Shown here in pieces: positions 1-7,600 of a stretch of 8,790 nucleotides of DNA. How positions within the stretch are numbered: the stretch's first letter is position 1; each line of letters begins with the position of its first letter. The stretch covers positions 1-8,790 of the forward strand of contig CALBDV010000524.1 of NCBI GenBank assembly GCA_937927565.1. Reading direction: 5' to 3'. Under the pieces are notes generated by a model that had not been told where the DNA came from, searched no databases, and saw only the letters and a program-made list of their open reading frames with translations. A program made the translations under genes and the position numbers. This DNA is from an uncultured Holophagales bacterium (GTDB lineage: Bacteria; Acidobacteriota; Thermoanaerobaculia; UBA5066).

Positions 1-1698
1 GAGGAACTCCCCTCCCTCGACCGTACACAGAGCAAACCCGCCCTGGAACTGCCCCGCCCCGGTCTCGTCAAAGGACAGATCGCTCTGCCGGCTCAGTCGC
101 CACGGGGCGCCGTCCAGGGCCTCCAGCTTCGCGTAGTAGGTTCCCGGGTTCGTCGGCGCCTTGATGACCTCGATTCCCATGTAGCCGCGGCGGTTCTCGA
201 TGGTCTCGCTGCCGGGATTCACCTCCACCCGCTCGATCACGCGGGCGTTCCCGCTATCGAGGAGGCCCAAGGTGCATTCCCGCCCCGCCTGGTCCGGCGG
301 GTTCGGGCTGTCGTGATCCCACCTCGGGCACCGATGCACCACGAATCTCCCGTCCTCGGCCACCCTCCCGTACTTGTCCACGAGCGTCACCCGGAATACC
401 GCCTGTTCCCCAGTCTCGTGGAAGGGATCCAGGCCCGTGAGCACCTGATCCTGCTCCCAGTGCCAGGTGCCGCCTCCACCGGGGTTGGCCACCTGCTTCC
501 ACGTCCTGTGCCCGTTCGGGTAGAGCTCCGGCGACGGCTCGACCCCTGTGATGCTGTTTCCGCTCACCGTCAGGAGGACGAGGCGTCTGCCGTCCTTGGC
601 TTCCGTCGTCGGCAACGCTTCCGGTCCTGCCGCCGGCGAGACCGTGATCGGGAACGCCCCGTCGTCGGCGACGATCGTCCCATCGGGCTTGACCCTGTCG
701 TACGAGGCCCGTCTCACCACGGCCTTCATCATCCCCCTCTCGAACAGGCAGGTGATCTGCTGGCTGACCTGCCCGCTTCCTATTGCCGGATCGGGATCGT
801 TGTAGTTGACCCCGAGGGTGACGGAGACGTTCCCGTCGGGCATCACCGGGTCGTCGTTCCAGGACGTGTCGAGACGGTAGCCGATGTACTCCGTGCCGGT
901 CTGGGCCTGACTGGAGAAGGTGCTCTGGACCCTCGGGTCCGTCGGCGTGACGGTGGTCGCGCCGTAGCCCCAGAGTTTGTTGTCGTAGCGGTCTTCGAGG
1001 AAGTAGGCCTGCCTGAGTGAAAATCCCGCCATGAGCCTCGTGCCGCCACCCTGCTTCGTTCCGTTGGGGAAGACGCGGTAGTCCGGCCAGATGCGGAAGG
1101 TGTGCGGCGGCTCGGCCGTTCCGTTGAGGACGAAGTGGTGGGGCTTGCCCGGTTTGGCGTGGACCTCGACGATGCGGCTGAAGAGCGGGACTCCCGTGGG
1201 GCTTTCGACGACGAGCTGGAGCTCGAGCGCTTCGACCGTTCCCCAGACCGGGCGGACCTGACCCGGGTGGTCCGGGTCCGGCTCGACTCCGACGTAGCGC
1301 GAGAGGGTGCCGAGGCGGTAGTCGAAGAGCTCGTTGAGCTGGCCGGGGATCGGAACGCCCTGCTCGTCGACGGGGTGCCAGACGAAGGAGCCCTCGGAGC
1401 ACTCGGTGGGAAGGCCCGCGGGGTCGAGGATCAGGGCGCCGTGACGCGGGCCTCCGACACGGAAGCGGACGAGGACGGGGTGGGTGGGCGCCTGCTGGGT
1501 GGCGTCCTTGATCTCGAGCCGGAGGTGGAGGACGGACTCGATCCGGGCGTCCTTGATGCCGTCCTCGCCGACGGGCTGGGTTGTGACCATGTCAGTGAGG
1601 GTGAAGGTGTATGGGGGTCGCAACTCGGTCGCGTCGACGGCATACTTGGTGGTGCGGCCCAAGGGGGCGACGCAGGCGACAGGGGACAAGGGCCCGAC
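1..1698 (-). other. Unassigned beta-rich region, open at the window edge
   Basis: Residues 2365-2930 belong to no family I recognise. Visible landmarks in order: a first section with RIESVLHLRLEIKDA, VLVRFRVGGPRHGALILDP and LQLVVESPTGVPLFSR, resembling Ig-like strands; a section with TFRIWPDYRVFPNGTKQGGG and YFLEDRYDNKLWGYG; a section with VSVTLGVNYNDPDPAIGSG and QQITCLFERG; a section with VLLTVSGNSITGV, ELYPNGHRTWK, GGGTWHWEQD and VFRVTLVDKYGRV; and a last section with RVIERVEVNPGSETIENRRG and NPGTYYAKLEA. Segments of the kind LVDKYGRV and LEDRYDN resemble the variable-partner strands of invasin-like domains. Several cysteines occur near the end (HRCPRWDHD, RECTLG, FALCTVEG). It could be a series of divergent Ig-like domains leading to a terminal functional domain outside the window. 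Confidence 0.5.
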
Positions 1699-4600
1699 CA
1701 GAGACGGAAGCGGCTCGGCGGTCGCAGCGTCAATCCGCGTAAAGGCGTCGGTGGACGCGCCGGCTGCGTTGGCGGACGAATCGGACGCCTGCGCCGAAGG
1801 TCTTGCGCCGGGAGTTCTCTGGCCGCCGTAACCGTTCCTGCTTTCCTTGCTCTCCCCGGCTCCGAGCCAGCTCTCTGCCCTTGCCTTCGGCTTGTGGGTC
1901 CGGATCTCCTTCGGCGCCGGGCCAGAGAGGTGTATGGAGGACCCTGGTCCGAGATCGACGACGCGCAGAGGCCAGTAGCCGGCCGGGGCGTAGCGCGGAG
2001 CGCTCTCCGAACGGAAGGCCGGCTCCTCGCCCACGGCGATCCAGCTGGCGATGACAGGGTTGGCGACAACAGGGCCGAGGGAGACCTTGCCGCGCGTGAG
2101 GTGAGTGACCATGGCCCGGGCGAAGCCGTCGACCGAGGTTTCGTAGAGAGTGCCCGCCTCGAATTGGACGGTCCCGGTTTCGCCAGCGCTCTGCGAGGCA
2201 TTCCAGGTGATCTCCGCTCCCGAAAGCGGCTGGCCGAGCGGGTCGAGGACGAGAGCGGTCGACTCGGAAGTCGCTCCCACGAGGAGAGTCTCGTAGTCCC
2301 CGCTCGTCGGGATGACCCGTTCGCCGACGCCAGCCGAGGCGACGGAGACGGCCCGGAAGGTCAGGCGGTAGGCTCCGTGACCGCGGGTGGTGCTGGCCGC
2401 GATGATGTAGACGCCCGTTTGCGGCAGGAGAGCGTTCTGGAGCGAGGAGTCGAGGTCCAGGCTTTCGCGGTTGTCGTAGGCGACGAGGTTCTCGTAGACG
2501 AAGCCGTCGGGAGCGATGACGCGGATCTCCGGATCGAGGCTGTCGGGGTGCTCCCACGGGAGGGAGGTGTCGGCGCGCTCCATCGTGACGTCGATTCGGG
2601 TCCCGGCTGTACCGACGAAGTAGTAGACGTTGTAGTCGCCGGTCTTCCCGTCGGGGTCGCCAGCCTCAGTCAACTCGCCGGTCACCGTCTGACCGGAAAG
2701 GATCCGCTCGGCAACGCGGTGACCATCACCCACGACGACGGGCCGGGTGAATGCCGGCGCGGCAACCTCGATCCACTTGCCGTTAGAAGAAAGGCCTCCG
2801 CCGGAGGTTCGGGCCCGGACGAAGTAGAAGCCGGTTGCGAGGCCGGAGGGGACGGAGAAGGACGACGTCGTCCCCGAGCCATTCGCGAGAGGTGCGACCG
2901 ACTGAACGGGACAGTTCGCCGTGATGAGGTCACAAAGCGCTTTCTGAGTGTTCCCGGGCTCGTAGACGGGCCCGACGACCTCGAGCGTGTCGCTGTCGCG
3001 GAACCCGGAGCCCCATGCGACGAGCCCAGTCTGCCCCGCGAGGACCTTCCCGGGCGCGATGGCCGCGAAACGCGGCGGCGCGGGATTGACGGTAAGCGTA
3101 GCCTGGAGGGAGACGCTCCCCTGGGCTGCCGTGATCGTCACGATGGTCGGGGAACTGACGGACCCCGTGGCCACGGTGAAGGTCCCTGCCAAGGCGCCAG
3201 CTTCCACGAGGAGCGTCGAGGGAACCACTGCGACGGCCGGGTGGGACGAGCCGAGCACGACGAGTGTGCCGCCCAACGGCGAGGTCTGGCTGAGCGTCAC
3301 AGTTCCGACGACAGGGTCACCCACAGGAACGCTGGAGCGGTCGAGAGCGAAGGCTGAGAGAAGAGGCGCCGCGACACGGACTTCCAGCGTCGCTGCCTTC
3401 GAGGTGCCGCTGACCGACGCCGTGACGGTGACGGACTTCGTGACGGAAACGGGACTGGTCGCAACGGCGAAGGTCGCCTGCGTCGCGCCCATAGGAACGA
3501 GGACGGTCGGCGCCACCTGCACAACAGCGGCGTCGGAGGACACCAGGGAGATTTCAGCACCTCCAGCCGGTGCTGGCCCATCGAGCGTGACTGTGCCTGT
3601 CGTTGTTGCTCCGGACACCACCGACGAGGCGCTAAGAGAGAGCCCGGTCAGAACGAATGGAGCCACACTGACCTGGACTGTCCGGCTCACACCCGCATTC
3701 GTGGCCGTAACGCTGACGGTCCGCGCCTCCGAGACATGGTTGGAGCCAACCTGGAATGAAGCGGAGAGTGCGCCATAGGGCACGAACACATCCGCGGGCA
3801 GGATCAGTACCCCGGGTTCTGTACTCGAAAGAGCGACCCTCGATCCGGACCGGGGCGCGGGAGCAGACAACACCACCTGGCCGGAGACGGTGCTACCTCC
3901 TCGGAAAGCTGAGGGAACGACGGCGAGAGAGGCAGGTGCCACCGACGGGTAGAGGACGATGCTCGCGTAGGTAACGTTCCCCAGCAGGGCCATGGTGGGC
4001 CCGACCATCGCCGGCTCGAAGCCTTCCTTCGTCGCGAGGATGTAGCCCGGCACTTCGGGTTCGACCAGGAGGGTGGCACTTCCAGTTGCGTTCGTCGTAG
4101 CCGGGTCACCGTTGCCGACCATCGTCACAGTGGCTCCGGGCACCGGATCGTAGGTAGGGCTCGCCTTCACGTCCACGCCGACCCTCGCTGCGGGCGAGAG
4201 CTCCACAACACCCACGAAGAGACCCGACGGGGAGGGCTCGAACGGGCCAATGACCTCCCTCATCCACTCCCACGGCTTGCCGGCGCTGATCGAGAACGGC
4301 GCGGCGGGCATGTCCAGGATGAAAGTCCCGATGCCATCCGAAGAGACTGCGAGGCTCGAACCGACGACCCGAACCTCTGCGGATGCCAGCCCGTGAGGAT
4401 CACCACCGGGCCTGGAGCGCACGACGACCTGCCCGACCACTTTGCCGGCTGGTATCGGCTCGAGCGTCATGATGAAGCTCTTCTCTGTCCCACGGTACCG
4501 CGCCGTAATCGTCACTGGCGTCGTCTGCGACACCTGACCCGTCGTCATCTCGAAGGACCAACTCGTAGAACCACCGCAGAAGGGCCCGTCGCACTGGAAG

Positions 4601-7600
4601 TAGGAGTCCTCATCGACGCCGTCGGAGAACGTGACGAGAAGGGGGTCGGACGCTTCGAAGGTAACAGGAACCGGGAAGGGTGCTACCCCGACGAAGCTCA
4701 GGCCTGCACGCAGTCGGACACCGCCGATGGCTGTGCCAGGTCCCTGTACTCCAGTCAGCCTGGCGGGAATCGCCGTGATCGTCATCGACTTCGAGGTCGG
4801 ACCATAGGTCGCCGTCACTGTGGTGGGGGTAGGTGCATCGACGTAGGCGGCTTCAACCAGGAAGTAAGCCGAGTTCCGTCCCTGAGGCACGAGGATGTCG
4901 AGCTCGTGCCAACCAAAGTCTTCCAGGTGATTCTTGAGGTGGATTCCTGGCCCGGAGGAGAGCCGGACCAGCGCTCCGCCCGCAGGGGCGGGCCCGTTGA
5001 GGTCGAGATCGGCCGTCGCGTTGACACGCGCTTCGACCTCGCCGCAGTAGTTGCAGGCGACCGACTTCACTTTGAGAGGCTCCAGCGTGAGCACGGCGGA
5101 CTTGGCGAGACCGAAGACCGTAACGCCGAGCTCCACGGTTGTGTCGGCGCCAACGTTGATCGGCGAAATCGGGATGTCGACACCTCTTTGACCGCCGATG
5201 ATGGTCACGGTCGCCGGCAGATTCGCGACCGACGGGTTAGACGATGAGAGCTGCGCCGTGACTATCCGGTCCGGCGGCACGACCGCCGTGAGTGCCAGAC
5301 GGAAGAGCGCGCCTTGATCGGGCCCGATCACATCATTGAGAAGGCTGGCCGAATACAGGGCGGCTACGTCAAAGTAGGCGCTTCGCCATACCTGCTGGTC
5401 CCTCGTCCCGAAGATCGCGCGGCCGCCTTTCGATGTCTGAGGAACCGAAACTGAAAACTCGAGACTGCTTGCTCCCTCCGGAACCGTAACCATTGAAGGC
5501 ACGCTCGCGATGCCTGAGTCGTAGTTCTCGATCGGGATCGCCCACCCGCTCCTTGGGGCGGGTGCCGACAGAGTCAGCAGGACGGCCACCGTGTCCCCCG
5601 GGAGTGCCAACGCCGGCAACGCGGTCAGGCTCACGACGCGAGCACGCTGGTAGATAGTGACAGTTGTCGACTTCTGGACTTGCCCCTGAGTCGCTGTGAC
5701 GGTTACTACGTTGTCGTGCGCGTTCGCTGGGACTTGTAGCCAGATATCCGCAGTGTCTTGACCCTCCGGAACGGAGAAGCTCGAGGGAACCGGTAGGTCG
5801 GATTCCGCGCTCGTAGCAAGACTAATGGTGCTTCCTCCCGAGGGAGCCGGCGACGTCAGTCTCACCGACATCCAGACCGAGCTACCTGCGAGTACGGGGG
5901 AGTACCTGCACCAGAAGGTGAGAAGCTCTGCTGGAGGAACGATCGAGAGAACCGCCGTTCGGGACGATACGCCGACTGATCCGGTCAGAACGACCGTCCC
6001 CGGAAGCGCTGAGGATGCGACAGTTGCCGAGGTAGTGGCCGAGATCGCACCACCCGGAACGGAGACCGCTGGCGCAACGCTAACGACGGACGGTTCGCCA
6101 CTTACGAGCTGAACGACAGCCCCCCCAAGGGGTGCCGGATGCATGAGGGAGACCTGCAGCTGGGAGCTCCCGCCGGCAATCGCCCACGGGGGAGTCAGGC
6201 GAAGACCTTCAACCTCCGGCGGCGGCGCCGGAACGACGGTCAGGCTCGCCGCGGCGGTCGCGGCTCCGGCGTTGGCCGAAATGGAGACCGTCGTATCGGC
6301 GGCTACCGCGCCCGTCGTGACGCTGAACGAGGCCGTGCTCCCGCCCGCCGGGATCGTGACGACCGTCGGCACGGACGCCACGCCCGGATTCGACGACGAG
6401 AGCGCCACGGCCGTTCCGCCGGACCACGCCGGCGCACCGATAGTGACGGTTCCGGCGACGGACAGGCCGCCGATGGTACTGGGGGACCCGAGCGTGAGGC
6501 TCGTGACATCGACGACGGGGTCGACTCGCAGTTCCGTCCATGCAGAGAAACCGCGGTCGGTGACGGTGATCGAGACGGGAGTTGCTGTCGTTACCAGACC
6601 CGTGGTGACGGGGAACGTCGCGGTCCTCGCCCCCTCCGGAATGAGGACGGACGCGGGGACCGAGGCGAGGCCGGAGTCCGAGCTGGAGACGAGAACGGGG
6701 CGTCCCCCGACGGGGGCTGCGTCGCTGAGGAATACAGAGGCCGTCACCGTGCTCCCCCCTGGAGTGGAGGTCAAAGGGAGCTTCACCAGCGGCAGGGGCC
6801 GTCCCACGCTGACGCCGTCCACGTAGAGACGGAAGCCTGCGCCCCAGGTGTCTCCGTGGAGCTCGATCGCCGTGACGTCCGAAGCATCGGGAGTACCGGT
6901 CTGCGTTCTGGTCCACGGGAAGGCCCCATCGAGCGGAATCTCGTAGAACCGCCATCCTGGTGTGTTGAACAGGACGTCACCCGGTTCGTATCGGACAGAA
7001 CCCGATGGGCTTCGAAGCACGAGAACGGGCTGATTCCCCTGGAACTGGACGGGATTGGAGTTCACGGGATGGATCCAGAGAACCACGCTCCTGACGTCGG
7101 AGAGGTCCCAATGGGCCTGGCCAGCTCCGGCCTTCGGGAAGACGAGGCCGGTGTCGAAGCCGCTCGCAGTATCAAAACGAAGCGCCAACACCCCGCTCCT
7201 CACGTCGCTGCCGTCGTCGACGACGGAGGAGGCCTGGTTGTCAGATGCGAAGGTGCCCCAGAGTGCGGCCGTTCCCTCGGCCAGGTCCTCGGGGATGTCG
7301 GAGACGAAGGCGACGCCGTCGTAGAAGACGGTCATTCCCATGCCCTCGATGTCCTGGTGGATCTCGAACGAAGAGATGTCTCCGAGCGAGGGCGTGCCTT
7401 CCGTCGTCACGATCCAGTCGCTCGCTTGACCGAGGGGAACCCAGTGAAGTCTCCACTCGCCGTTGAAGGTCTGGACGGCGGGGGGCTGGAGCCTGATGGA
7501 GCCACCCGGCCCCCTGAGGATCACGACAGGCTGCGCACCCTGGTAGGTCTCGGTGTTGTCGCCGTAGGACCAGAAGGTGAGGAACCTCACGCCCCGCAGG

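Noticed and set aside
254..1402. Minus-strand open frame of 382 codons in another register
   Set aside because: It overlaps the real frame completely, is Arg/Pro-rich and structureless, and ends in the middle of a continuous coding region.
1102..3357. Long plus-strand open frame of 751 codons
   Set aside because: It is the exact codon-register mirror of the minus-strand gene. Plus-strand stops in that register correspond to Leu TTA/CTA and Ser TCA codons, which the GC-rich gene rarely uses. The plus-strand translation is rich in Arg, Gly, Asp and Glu, without domain pattern.
4444..5352. CNYC and CDGPFC as zinc-ribbon motifs
   Set aside because: Each lies in a separate beta-sandwich domain with only one pair, and no second CxxC or His pair is near enough to complete a four-ligand site. 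Disulfides are the simpler reading.
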